DNA from: PALSA-607 sp963737705
GTDB lineage: Bacteria > Actinomycetota > Actinomycetes > Acidothermales > Acidothermaceae
Assembly: GCA_963737705.1 (NCBI GenBank)
Contig: CAVTTP010000003.1
Span: 248,001 to 312,000, forward strand
Direction of reading: 5' to 3'
Length of the DNA: 64,000 nt
Shown here: positions 29,695-38,298 of the stretch, piece by piece
How the letters are laid out: each line of letters opens with the position of its first letter
How positions within the stretch are numbered: position 1 is the stretch's first letter
Notes under the pieces: model-generated
The model's database searches: none
Seen by the model: the letters and a program-made list of their open reading frames with translations, nothing else
What the model was told of the DNA's origin: nothing
Translations under genes and position numbers: made by a program

Positions 29695-31443
29695 TTGACG
29701 CTGTCCGGTCGCGGTCCGTTCCGTAGCCTCGCCAGCCGCGTCCGCCGAAGAGTCCGGCGGGTGCTGCGGCGAGTCACCCGGCGCTGGCGGCGGTCAATCC
29801 AGGTCCGAGTCGTCAGCAGCACCCTTGTGGTGTCGGCGATTGTCGTTGCCCTGCTCGGGTTCGTGGTCCTGCAGCAGGTGAAGCAAGGCCTGATCCAGGC
29901 CAAGTTGCGGTCGTCGGTCGCCGAAGAACAGCTCGGTGTCAGCAACGCCCGGACGTTGCTCTCGAGCGACAGCGGTTCCCTCGACGTGCAGGCACTGCTG
30001 CAGGAAGTCGTCCAAGCGCTGAGCCCTGTGCAGGGTGGCGCCGAAGGCGGCTACGAAGTCGTCGGGTATGAACTCGTGACCGGTACGCAGTCGTCGACCC
30101 AACCGGCACTAAGCACGGGCCTGCTCGCGAGCAGTGTGCCGACCAAGCTCCGAACAGCGTTGAATGGCAGTTCGCAGTACTACTACACGTATACGCGGCT
30201 GGTCTACGACGACGGCGCCCGGTCGCCGGGCAGCGCGGTGCACAACTATTCGTCGTACCCCGCGCTTGCTATCGGCAGTTCGATGCAGGTGCCCGAGGGA
30301 AGCTTCAATACCTACCAGTTTTACTACCTGTTTTCCCTCCAGCAGCCACAGCAGACTCTCGCGTTGGTGTGGCGCACCCTGCTGCTCAGCGGCATCGCGC
30401 TAGTCGTCTTGCTCGCAGGTATCGCCTGGCTGGTCACCCGCCAAGTCGTCACGCCCGTACGGATGGCGGCCCGTATCGCCGAACGTCTCGCCGACGGACG
30501 GTTGCAAGAACGGATGAAACCCAAGGGCGAGGACGACCTCGCCCGGCTGGCCGCTTCGTTCAACAAGATGGCAGACAGCCTGCAGCGCCAGATCCGAAGA
30601 CTGGAAGAACTCTCACGCATCCAGCGGCGGTTCGTTTCCGACGTTTCGCACGAACTCCGCACGCCACTGACGACCGTGCGCATGGCAGCCGACGTGTTGC
30701 ACGACTCGCGTGCCGATTTCGACCCAGCGAGCGCACGATCGGCGGAACTTCTCCAGACCCAACTCGATCGCTTCGAATCGCTGCTCGGCGACCTGCTGGA
30801 GATCAGCCGCCACGACGCCGGTGCGGCGTCGCTCGAAGCCGACGCACTCGACGTCCGCGATCTCGTTCGAAGAGTTGTCGATGCGACGGAGCCACTCGCC
30901 GCCCGTCGCGGCAGTGTCGTCACGGTCCATATGCCCGACGAACCGTGCATCTGCGAGGCCGACGGCCGTCGCGTCGAGCGGATTCTCCGCAACCTATTGG
31001 TGAACGCCGCCGAGCACGGTGAAGGCAGTCCGATCGATGTCTACGTCGTCGCAGATGCAGCTGTCGTGGCCATCGCGGTGCGAGACCACGGGATCGGTCT
31101 GCGGCCGGGCGAATCGTCGCTGGTGTTCAACCGGTTCTGGCGTGCCGATCCGGCACGAGCCCGGACGACGGGTGGTACCGGCCTCGGCCTTTCCATCGCG
31201 TCCGAAGACGCGCGGCTGCACGGTGGTCGATTGCAAGCATGGGGTGAACGCGGGAAGGGCTCGCAATTCGTGCTGACGCTGCCTCGTCAGTCGGGGTCGA
31301 TCGTCACTGGTTCACCGATTCCGGTTGAACCACCCGATGCAACAAGCGACGACACGCCGCCGTCGACGGACGCGACGAACGGTGTGAAGCCCGCAGCGCA
31401 TCACCCCGGCAGCATCCTGGCACTGCGCGGTCGCCGTGGTTGA
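29695..31443 (+). CDS. mtrB: Sensor histidine kinase MtrB
   Basis: About 582 residues. Membrane helix near 40-60, extracytoplasmic sensor to about 220, second helix, a HAMP linker (VTPVRMAARIAERLADG), HisKA with the phospho-His in DVSHELRTPL near 318, then HATPase with NLLVNAAEHG, DHGIGL and GGTGLGLSIA. The start is uncertain: no ATG or GTG lies suitably after mtrA, and the TTG at 29695 behind GAGGCGG is the best candidate. Pairs with MtrA; LpqB follows and modulates MtrB in mycobacteria. Confidence 0.95.
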   Translation: MTLSGRGPFRSLASRVRRRVRRVLRRVTRRWRRSIQVRVVSSTLVVSAIVVALLGFVVLQQVKQGLIQAKLRSSVAEEQLGVSNARTLLSSDSGSLDVQALLQEVVQALSPVQGGAEGGYEVVGYELVTGTQSSTQPALSTGLLASSVPTKLRTALNGSSQYYYTYTRLVYDDGARSPGSAVHNYSSYPALAIGSSMQVPEGSFNTYQFYYLFSLQQPQQTLALVWRTLLLSGIALVVLLAGIAWLVTRQVVTPVRMAARIAERLADGRLQERMKPKGEDDLARLAASFNKMADSLQRQIRRLEELSRIQRRFVSDVSHELRTPLTTVRMAADVLHDSRADFDPASARSAELLQTQLDRFESLLGDLLEISRHDAGAASLEADALDVRDLVRRVVDATEPLAARRGSVVTVHMPDEPCICEADGRRVERILRNLLVNAAEHGEGSPIDVYVVADAAVVAIAVRDHGIGLRPGESSLVFNRFWRADPARARTTGGTGLGLSIASEDARLHGGRLQAWGERGKGSQFVLTLPRQSGSIVTGSPIPVEPPDATSDDTPPSTDATNGVKPAAHHPGSILALRGRRG

Positions 31444-33199
31444 TCTGCGTTCTATGCGCGCCGTCCGTATGGGGGCAGCCAGCCTTTCGGTGCTGGCCGC
31501 TTTCGCACTCGCGGCCTGCACTGCCGTCCCTGATAGCGGGCCGGTTCACGCTGGCCAGCAGCTGGCGCCAGCCGCGGGGCCGATTCGAGTCAATCCGCGC
31601 GATCCGGTACCGGGCTCAACACCGGACGGCATCGTCAGCGGTTTTCGCTTTGCCAACTCCGACACGACTGAGGCGCTCGGCGTCGCGAAGGCGTATCTCG
31701 TCGACGGTGCGTCGTGGCAGCCGAGCGGCGCGACCGTCGTTGCCGACTCAGGCGCCCCTCCGACCGATGTGCCGACGGGCGCGAACACCATGACTGTGAA
31801 GGTCATCGACAACCAGATCGGCCAGATTGCCCCCGACGGCACCTACCAGCCGTCGCCAGGGCGTCAGATCGAATACGACTACCAGCTCACGAAGGATCCG
31901 AAGGAAGACGACCAATGGCGCATCACCAACGCGCCACCCAATCTGGTGCTGACGGTTGCGCAGATCCAGAGCTCCTACCAGGAGGGCTACGTCTATTTTC
32001 TGCGTCCTGACGAGCAGATGCTCGTACCCGTTCAGGTCTTCCTGCCGGTCAGTCGCGACCAGCTCGCAAATGAATTGCTGACGGAGCTGCTGCATGGTCC
32101 GCCAGCATGGCTGAAGCCGGCCGTGACGACCGCGCTGCTTGGCGGTACGGCGCCTGGGCCGACCCAGATCAACGGCGTCACGACCGTCGATTTGCCGCGC
32201 GGTCTTGCCACAATGCCGGCAGCGCAGCGCAACGCAATTGCGGCCCAGGTCACGTACACGCTGTCGAACCTGGCAACTCCTGCGCAGAACTTTGGCCAGC
32301 TCAAAATCCTGTCAGGCGGTCAACCGCTCATCAGCAGTCAGCCGCTGGAGACGGCAGCCGACTACCCGTCGTTCGATCCCGACGCGCTTACCGTCAACTT
32401 CTATTACAGCGACAACAATCATCAGACCCGCGACCACTTGGGTCGGCTGATCGCCGGGGACACCGGCGAGCTCGACATCACGCCGTTGCTCGCGCCGGCG
32501 GTCGCACCGCGCGCGAGTGCCGCTGCGGCGAACCAGTTAATCGCCGGTGTGGTCCAAAACGCCGACGGCACACAGTCGCTCTACGCCGGATCGTTGCTCG
32601 CACCAAAGGTGCTACTGACCGGCAGCAACTTCACGACGCCTTCGTGGGATTCGCTTGGCAACCTCTGGACTGTTCAGCAGCAGAACTCCAGCGCACCACG
32701 AGTGCGCATTGCGCCGTCCGGCAAGGCAACGTTGCCGGGGTCAGTGGCCACACCCGATCTTCCGAAGTCTGTGATCGAGGAACTGAAAGTCTCTCGTGAC
32801 GGAACCAGAATCGCGGCGCTAGCAGTCTCGACGAACGTCAGTCAGGTGATGGTCGGAGCGGTCTCGAAGGACGGCACCTCGATCGTGAACTTCTATCCGG
32901 TCGCGCCGACGTTGACCTCGGTCACCGACTTCGTATGGGCGTCGTCGACGAAGCTCGACATCCTCGACACGGTGCCCAACACCAACGAGCCTGGAAGCAC
33001 CAGTCAGCTCTGGAGCGTCGACGTCGACGGCTGGGCGCCGTCGCTGACCCAAGGGACTGTCCCGGCGACTGCGGTGTCGATTGCCGCGGCGCCGCACCAG
33101 CCGTTGGTCGTCGCGACCTCGCTCAACCAGATCGAGCAGTACAGCAACGGGCAGTGGCAGTTCATCGGCAACGGATCCTCGCCTCGCTACCCGGGCTGA
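31436..33199 (+). CDS. lpqB: Lipoprotein LpqB
   Basis: 587 residues. Signal peptide with lipobox LAAC (Cys 28), a GerMN domain (QVFLPVSRDQLANELLTELLHGP, residues about 200-290) and a C-terminal LpqB beta-propeller ending IEQYSNGQWQF. It is an outer-leaflet lipoprotein that modulates MtrB signalling in mycobacteria. The start overlaps mtrB by eight bases; an internal ATG at 31454 is also possible. Downstream of mtrAB as in most Actinomycetota. Confidence 0.95.
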   Translation: MVDLRSMRAVRMGAASLSVLAAFALAACTAVPDSGPVHAGQQLAPAAGPIRVNPRDPVPGSTPDGIVSGFRFANSDTTEALGVAKAYLVDGASWQPSGATVVADSGAPPTDVPTGANTMTVKVIDNQIGQIAPDGTYQPSPGRQIEYDYQLTKDPKEDDQWRITNAPPNLVLTVAQIQSSYQEGYVYFLRPDEQMLVPVQVFLPVSRDQLANELLTELLHGPPAWLKPAVTTALLGGTAPGPTQINGVTTVDLPRGLATMPAAQRNAIAAQVTYTLSNLATPAQNFGQLKILSGGQPLISSQPLETAADYPSFDPDALTVNFYYSDNNHQTRDHLGRLIAGDTGELDITPLLAPAVAPRASAAAANQLIAGVVQNADGTQSLYAGSLLAPKVLLTGSNFTTPSWDSLGNLWTVQQQNSSAPRVRIAPSGKATLPGSVATPDLPKSVIEELKVSRDGTRIAALAVSTNVSQVMVGAVSKDGTSIVNFYPVAPTLTSVTDFVWASSTKLDILDTVPNTNEPGSTSQLWSVDVDGWAPSLTQGTVPATAVSIAAAPHQPLVVATSLNQIEQYSNGQWQFIGNGSSPRYPG

Positions 33200-33296
33200 G
33201 CTCTCAAACGAGTAGCCATGTGGACGGCGGGAGCTGCGCGCACAAGTCGTTCGCGGAACTCCAGACCAGCTTGGCGCTAGGACGAGACTTGCATTC

Positions 33297-34049
33297 GTGA
33301 AGGCTGTCGCGTCTGTGCTCGAACTTTTGCTGCCATCGCGCTGCGCTGGCTGCGGCCGACTCGACGAACCTGAGTTTCGCCTCCGCGGGCTCTGCCCGCC
33401 GTGTGTGTCGGCCATTCGGCAGTCGGTGCCGGTGAGTTGGGACGTCGCCGTTCCCGGCACCCGCGCCGCTGTCCCCGCATTCGCTGCTGGCGCGTACGAC
33501 GGCGTGATCCGTGCCGCGCTGCTCGACTACAAAGAGCGCGGTCGGTTATGCCTGCGCCGCGAGCTGGGCGGCAGCCTCGCGGTCAGCGTGTTCGGCGCCA
33601 TCGGTCGCGACCGCGCGCCGTTTGTGCTCGTTCCCGTTCCGTCAGCCGTCGCCACTCGCCGTGCGCGCGGTCACGATCCGGTCGGCGCGATGGCTGTCAC
33701 GGCCGCGGGCTATCTGCGGGCCACCGGGTTCTGCGTCCAGGTGCGCGCGGTGCTGCGACAGGGTCGCTCGGTCTCTGACCAGTCGGGGCTCGACGTTGAC
33801 GCGCGCCAAGCCAACCTTTCGGGTGCGCTGGACGTGCGGCGTCCCACGCTCGTGCGCGGACGTCGGGTGGTGATTGTCGATGACATCGTCACGACCGGCG
33901 CCACCGCTGCCGAGGCCGCTCGGGCCTTGCGTCATGCCGGTGCCGTGGTCATCGGAATCGCCTGCGTGGCCGGGACCGTTCGCAGGTACCCAAGCGCGTC
34001 CGGCGATCCGTCCTTGATCGCCACCTGCCCCCGTGGCGGTCTAAGTTGA
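33297..34049 (+). CDS. comF: ComF-family phosphoribosyltransferase
   Basis: 250 residues. N-terminal CAGC (C16, C19) plus a LCPPC pair form the zinc-finger region; the type I PRTase site is VVIVDDIVTTGAT at about 190-203. ComF proteins are linked to DNA uptake in transformable bacteria, but in actinomycetes the gene is a constant neighbour of lpqB and hpf with no proven role. GTG start. A 412-base non-coding region separates it from hpf. Confidence 0.92.
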   Translation: MKAVASVLELLLPSRCAGCGRLDEPEFRLRGLCPPCVSAIRQSVPVSWDVAVPGTRAAVPAFAAGAYDGVIRAALLDYKERGRLCLRRELGGSLAVSVFGAIGRDRAPFVLVPVPSAVATRRARGHDPVGAMAVTAAGYLRATGFCVQVRAVLRQGRSVSDQSGLDVDARQANLSGALDVRRPTLVRGRRVVIVDDIVTTGATAAEAARALRHAGAVVIGIACVAGTVRRYPSASGDPSLIATCPRGGLS

Positions 34050-34089
34050 TGATGTGGCGTCCGCCCGGGTCCGTGGTTGCGTCGGTGGG

Positions 34090-34440
34090 TACTTCTGCCG
34101 ATTAGCCGATGCCAGTCGCAGGCAAAACGGTCCACGTAAGGCGACTTGTCGTCGTCCGATCACGGTGCGGCTTAGAAGTAAGTCCTGCCTCGCCGGCAGT
34201 CCACATGGCTGCCGACCGAGAGAAGGTCAGTAGTGGCACCGATGCGCAACTGCGCGCCGCGAGCACCTCTGCAGGCGAATGTGGGGTCGAAGACCAGGTC
34301 GGCCGGGCGGGCGTCACATCGCCAATACGGGGAAGGAATATGACGAGATTCCCCAAACCGGTCTATAAGCACCAAGATAGGCACGGGACCCGGACGAATC
34401 CGACGGGGACTGGACGACAAGTCCATCGACGGGGACCGTA
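34090..34440 (+). ncRNA. Candidate structured leader RNA upstream of hpf (raiA-motif-like position)
   Basis: No gene lies in the 412 bases between comF and hpf, but base-pairing potential is dense. An exact 11-bp long-range helix joins 34143-34153 with 34413-34423. Inside it are a 7-bp helix (34211-34217 with 34297-34303), GGGGAA/TTCCCC (34329-34334 with 34349-34354), CGGA-CGAA-TCCG (34391-34402) and GCGC-AACT-GCGC. The 3' strand of the long helix can instead form a local TGGAC/GTCCA hairpin, a possible switch 28 bases before the ribosome-binding site. Known raiA-motif RNAs occupy exactly this position in Firmicutes and Actinobacteria. Membership is inferred from place and fold, not from a matched consensus. 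Confidence 0.5.
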
Positions 34441-34461
34441 GGTAGTTTCAGAGGAGGACCA

Positions 34462-35148
34462 TTGGTCGAGATCGTGGTCACCGGCCGGCATATCGACGTC
34501 CCGGCGCTGCTCCGTACGCATGCTGAGGACAAGCTCGCCAAGGTCGCGAAACTTGCGCCCAAAGCCCAGCGAGTCGATGTCGAGGTCTCCCGCGAGCGCA
34601 ACCCGCGGATGTCGGAAATCTGTGAGCGGGTCGAGCTGACCTGCGTCTCGCCTGGGCCGGTGATCCGCGCGGAAGCTTCCGCGCACGAAATGCTGGAGGC
34701 GTTCGACCTCGCTTGGGCGAAGCTCGAGTCGAGGCTTCGCAAGGCAGCGGACCGGCGCCATGTGCATCGAGGCGCAAGGACGCCGGTCTCCGTCGCGACC
34801 GCGACCAAGGAGTTGGGCGATCGCGCCTACAGCGCAAATGGTGCTGCAGCAAGCAGCTCGGCCGCGGCAAGTGGTGACACGGCAGGCGAGGACACTGCAC
34901 GCGAGGACGCGGCAGGCGAGGACACGGCCACGAACCACGCGGGTCCGATGCTGGTGAGGGAGAAGCTGCACAAGGCGTCGCCAATGACGCTTGACCAGGC
35001 GCTCTATGAGATGGAGCTGGTGGGTCACGCGTTCTTCCTGTTTGTCGATCAAGAAAGCACCCTGCCAAGCGTCGTCTACAGACGCCACGGGTATGACTAC
35101 GGCGTGATTCGCATCGACACGAGTCCTGACTCGGCGGCGCGTAGATGA
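34462..35148 (+). CDS. hpf: Ribosome hibernation promoting factor, long form
   Basis: 228 residues. The N-terminal domain (VEIVVTGRHIDVPALLRTHAEDKL to about 105) binds the 30S subunit. A Thr/Glu/Ala-rich linker follows, and then the dimerising C-terminal domain (SPMTLDQALYEMELVGHAFFLF) that drives 100S formation. The TTG at 34462 sits five bases after an excellent GAGGAGG site. The linker contains 15-bp in-frame DNA repeats. Expression is probably governed by the long structured leader. Confidence 0.96.
   Translation: MVEIVVTGRHIDVPALLRTHAEDKLAKVAKLAPKAQRVDVEVSRERNPRMSEICERVELTCVSPGPVIRAEASAHEMLEAFDLAWAKLESRLRKAADRRHVHRGARTPVSVATATKELGDRAYSANGAAASSSAAASGDTAGEDTAREDAAGEDTATNHAGPMLVREKLHKASPMTLDQALYEMELVGHAFFLFVDQESTLPSVVYRRHGYDYGVIRIDTSPDSAARR
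34876..34931 (+). repeat. 15-bp repeats in the hpf linker
   Basis: Three and a half imperfect units of GACACGGCAGGCGAG encode DTAGE/DTARE/DAAGE/DTATN between the two Hpf domains. The frame is kept. Confidence 0.85.
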
Positions 35149-35238
35149 TCACGCGATTCCTGTCCGTACCATGTGAGGCGGGGGCTGGCCCCGTGAGGCC
35201 TGCAAGATCGCCGCTGCGCAGGCTACCGGGGAGGCTCT

Positions 35239-36054
35239 GTGATCGACTGGGTGACCGACGGGGCGACCGACGGGCACGACGGCATGGCTGAGGTACGCCC
35301 ACTCGTCAGTCGCGGCGAACTTCCACCGCGCGATGGGCGGGCCCTCGGCATGGAGCCGTCGAGCACGGGTAGCACCAGCAAGCTCGCGGCTGGCGACCCG
35401 ATCCGGGTCTTGGTGGTCGACGACCACGCGCTGTTTCGGCGTGGGCTGGAAATGGTGCTCGCGCAAGAGCCTGACATCGAACTTTGCGGCGAAGCCAGTG
35501 ACGGCGCCGAGGCGGTGGCCAAGGCGGCGGAGACACTGCCCGACATCGTCTTGATGGACGTGCGGATGCCCAAGCGCAGCGGCATCGAGGCATGCACAGC
35601 GATCAAGGACGTCGTCCCGTCGGCGAAGATCATCATGCTGACGATCAGCGACGAGGAAGCCGACCTCTACGACGCGATCAAAGCTGGCGCGATGGGCTAC
35701 CTGCTCAAGGAGATCTCGATTGACGAGGTCGCTGCCGCGATCCGCGCCGTCCATGGCGGCCAGTCTTTGATCAGCCCGTCAATGGCCTCAAAGCTCTTGA
35801 GCGAGTTCGCCTCGATGATCAAGAAGGGCGATTCGCGTCAACAGGTGCCAGCGCCCAAGCTCACGGACCGTGAGATGGAAGTGCTCCGACTTGTGGCGAA
35901 GGGCCTCAACAACCGCGACATTGCCAAGCAGCTCTTCATCAGCGAGAACACGGTGAAGAACCACGTGCGCAACATCTTGGAGAAGTTGCAGCTGCATTCG
36001 CGGATGGAAGCGGTCGTCTATGCCGTCCGCGAGAAGTTGCTCGAGATCACCTGA
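35239..36054 (+). CDS. Orphan NarL/LuxR-family response regulator
   Basis: 271 residues. An unusual ~52-residue N-terminal extension precedes the receiver domain (IRVLVVDDHALF; phospho-Asp at about 107 in IVLMDVRMP). A LuxR HTH closes the protein (LTDREMEVLRLVAKGLNNRDIAKQL). GTG start with GGGAGG five bases upstream; an ATG at 35350 would remove most of the extension. No kinase is adjacent; an orphan regulator between hpf and secA is a recurrent actinobacterial arrangement. Its end overlaps the convergent AraC gene by 37 bases. Confidence 0.9.
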   Translation: MIDWVTDGATDGHDGMAEVRPLVSRGELPPRDGRALGMEPSSTGSTSKLAAGDPIRVLVVDDHALFRRGLEMVLAQEPDIELCGEASDGAEAVAKAAETLPDIVLMDVRMPKRSGIEACTAIKDVVPSAKIIMLTISDEEADLYDAIKAGAMGYLLKEISIDEVAAAIRAVHGGQSLISPSMASKLLSEFASMIKKGDSRQQVPAPKLTDREMEVLRLVAKGLNNRDIAKQLFISENTVKNHVRNILEKLQLHSRMEAVVYAVREKLLEIT

Positions 36055-36896
36055 GCTGGCGAGTACCCAAGTGCTGTCCACGCCGTCGGCACTCGGGCGC
36101 CCCGAAGCGACGCGGGGCTGGTGCCCGCGAAGCGCGCGACCTCACGAGTGAGATGACTCTGGTCGGAGTAGCCGCGGCGGTAGGCAAGCTCAGCCAACCC
36201 GCCCGGCACTTCTTGGGCGCTTAGCTCGTGCACCGCGTACTCGAAGCGAACCACCGCGGCAGCGGCCTTCGGGCTGAGTCCGACGTGGTCGCGCAGCCGC
36301 GTCACCAGCCGACGATGACTCCAACCGGACTGCTCAACGAGTGCCCGCACACGTACCGTCCCGGCGCTCGCAGCGATCTGGTGCCACAGACCGTCGACGA
36401 GCGGGTCGGTGTCGCGCCCGCGGGAAGCCAGCGCATGCAGTGCCGCGTCGAGTAGCGCGAAACGGGTCGGCCAGTCCGGTTGGGCTGCTAACTCTTCGAG
36501 AAACAGCCCGTCCAGCTGTGGCACGACATCGGCTACGTCGACGATTTGGCGAGCAAGCTGACCGCCAGGGACGCCCAGTATCCGGGCCACGCCACGCGGG
36601 GTGAGATAGATCTGAATGCAGTCCTGGTGTCCGGTGTAGTTCGTGGCAGCGAAACCAGGCATGAAGCCCGCGACGAACGACGCGTACGTGTGGCCGCCGC
36701 CATCGCCGTCGGAAAGGGCCGTGATCGTGAGGCGGTCACCGAGTGACAACCGCACCATCGTGAGGCTGCCGGCCGGCTGGCGCCGCTCGGCGACGCCGCC
36801 GCAATGTTCGCGCAGCCCCACGATCCCGGCGACGAGCCCGTCAAGTCCGGCGGGGCGGTGCCGGACCAACTCGTCCAGGACAGGCAGTTGCTCCAC
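36018..36896 (-). CDS. AraC-family transcriptional regulator
   Basis: About 292 residues. An N-terminal ligand-binding-like region (SFVAGFMPGFAATNYTGHQ) is followed by an AraC HTH pair (VRALVEQSGWSHRRLVTRLRDHVG, then LAELAYRRGYSDQSHLTREVARFAG). I place the start at GTG 36896, because the CATACT sequence just upstream looks like a -10 and longer frames collide with the divergent reductase gene. Likely regulates that reductase gene; the inducer is unknown. Confidence 0.85.
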   Translation of the reverse strand: MEQLPVLDELVRHRPAGLDGLVAGIVGLREHCGGVAERRQPAGSLTMVRLSLGDRLTITALSDGDGGGHTYASFVAGFMPGFAATNYTGHQDCIQIYLTPRGVARILGVPGGQLARQIVDVADVVPQLDGLFLEELAAQPDWPTRFALLDAALHALASRGRDTDPLVDGLWHQIAASAGTVRVRALVEQSGWSHRRLVTRLRDHVGLSPKAAAAVVRFEYAVHELSAQEVPGGLAELAYRRGYSDQSHLTREVARFAGTSPASLRGARVPTAWTALGYSPAQVISSNFSRTA

Positions 36897-36957
36897 CTGT
36901 TGAGTATGGCAATTTTCTTCAAGCCGGCGCACCCCGTCACGGGCAAGGCTGTCGGTC

Positions 36958-37542
36958 ATGACAGCAACCTTGATCGCGGTCGAGTTCATCTCGGTCGACG
37001 GAGTGATGCAAGGCCTCGGCTCACCGGACGAGGACCGTGACGGCGGCTTCGAGTACGGCGGCTGGGGTGCCCGCTACATGGCCGGGATCGCCGACAGCGG
37101 TGACCGTGGCGCCGCCGAGACTGCGGCGTACCTCTTCGGCCGGCGCACGTACGAAAAGATGGCCGGGTTTTGGCCCTCACAGCGAGACAGCAATCCCATT
37201 GCCGCAAGTCTGAACTCGCGGCCGAAGTACGTCGCCAGCCGTACCCTGCGCGAACTCGAGTGGGCGCACGCCAGCGTGCTCACGGGACAGCTCGAAGAGT
37301 CAGTTGCCGCGCTGAAGGACGACATCGATGGCCGCATTGTGATCCTCGGCAGCGGTGTCCTTGTGCACGAGCTGATGAAACTGCGGCTCATCGACCAGTT
37401 CAACCTGTTCATGCACCCGCTGCTGCTGGGCACCGGTAAGCGACTGTTCCGGGAGCTGCCGCAACCGCGCGAGCTCGAACTGGCGGAAGTCTCCTCGACA
37501 TCGATCGGCTCGGTAGCGCTGCGCTACATCCTGCGCGCCTGA
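36958..37542 (+). CDS. RibD-C/dihydrofolate-reductase-like protein
   Basis: 194 residues matching the RibD C-terminal/DHFR-like family: ISVDGVMQGLGSPDED, AYLFGRRTYEKMAGFWP, GRIVILGSGVLVHELMKLRLIDQFNLFMHPLLLGTGKRLF. Such proteins are NADPH-dependent reductases of unknown substrate, distinct from true FolA. It is head-to-head with the AraC regulator, which suggests specific control. Confidence 0.92.
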   Translation: MTATLIAVEFISVDGVMQGLGSPDEDRDGGFEYGGWGARYMAGIADSGDRGAAETAAYLFGRRTYEKMAGFWPSQRDSNPIAASLNSRPKYVASRTLRELEWAHASVLTGQLEESVAALKDDIDGRIVILGSGVLVHELMKLRLIDQFNLFMHPLLLGTGKRLFRELPQPRELELAEVSSTSIGSVALRYILRA

Positions 37543-37558
37543 CTCGTTGTACCTCAGC

Positions 37559-37615
37559 CACTACATCAGGCCTACGCCACTACATCAGGCCTACGCCACT
37601 ACATCAGGCCTACGC
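37559..37615. repeat. Three 19-bp units spanning the DUF998 stop codon
   Basis: Three exact copies of a 19-bp unit (CACTACATCAGGCCTACGC on the plus strand). The copy nearest the gene contains its last codons and TAG stop; the other two extend into the 3' region. Confidence 0.95.
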
Positions 37616-38210
37616 CGACGAGTACCAGCCAGCCGACGATCGCCAAATAGAAGACGCGTTCGACAGCGCCGAAGTAGGTCGGCGTCGAGTGCGTGGCGCG
37701 AGCACCACGCCGGACCACCATCATGGCGATCAACGAGGCCACCATGAGCCACGCGAAAACGCTGCTCACGGTCGCCAAGGTGGTCCAGCCGGGCACCTGT
37801 TTGGCCACAGATCCGAGGCGGCCGGCGGCAGCGGCGATGGCGATGAACGTCACGATGGCAATGAGTCCGTGCATGCTCCCGTGATTAGTGCGCTCGCCAC
37901 CGGGTTCATCCATCGGGAACCAGCTGATGACGAGCCTCGCCAACGCGAAGACGATGACCAGTGCAATCAATGCGGCTGCCCGGCGCGGCACGGCGTCCGC
38001 AAGACCCACCGCTGCAGCGCCAGCCGCGACTGCGAGAGCGATGGTCTGCACCCGGTAACCAAAGCGGTAGCGCGTGATGCCGTACTGGCTCACGGCATTG
38101 CGCATGGGGGACAGCCCAGTCGGGAGCAGGTGCAGAACAACAAGCGCGCCGACGCCGACGGCGGTGGCCGCCAGGCAGGTCACGCCTGCCGCGACCTCGG
38201 CATGTGACAC
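37599..38210 (-). CDS. DUF998 family membrane protein
   Basis: 203 residues with about six membrane helices. The family landmarks are HLLPTGLSPMRNAVSQYG in the first loop and SWFPMDEPGGERTNHGSMHGL in the middle. No catalytic residues are known. It ends GVGLM with a TAG inside the first unit of a 19-bp tandem array. A 17-bp array lies upstream of its start. Confidence 0.9.
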   Translation of the reverse strand: MSHAEVAAGVTCLAATAVGVGALVVLHLLPTGLSPMRNAVSQYGITRYRFGYRVQTIALAVAAGAAAVGLADAVPRRAAALIALVIVFALARLVISWFPMDEPGGERTNHGSMHGLIAIVTFIAIAAAAGRLGSVAKQVPGWTTLATVSSVFAWLMVASLIAMMVVRRGARATHSTPTYFGAVERVFYLAIVGWLVLVGVGLM

Positions 38211-38236
38211 GCAGGGATCATCCCACTGTGATTACC

Positions 38237-38282
38237 CGACTGCTGTGTTGATCCGACTGCTGTGTTGATCCGACTGCTGTGC
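38237..38282. repeat. 17-bp tandem array between DUF998 and the YcaQ-type gene
   Basis: Two full copies and about 10 bases of a third copy of CGACTGCTGTGTTGATC, between two minus-strand genes, 16 bases from the upstream gene's stop. Confidence 0.9.
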
Positions 38283-38298
38283 TCTGCGACGCCTGCGT

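Noticed and set aside
34097..34110. GCCGATTAGCCGAT as a WhiG/FliA -10 upstream of hpf
   Set aside because: No TAAA or TCAA element at the required distance upstream.
34407..34424. GGACT...AGTCC as a DosR operator for hpf
   Set aside because: The half sites are spaced too far apart for the DosR palindrome and are better explained by RNA helices.
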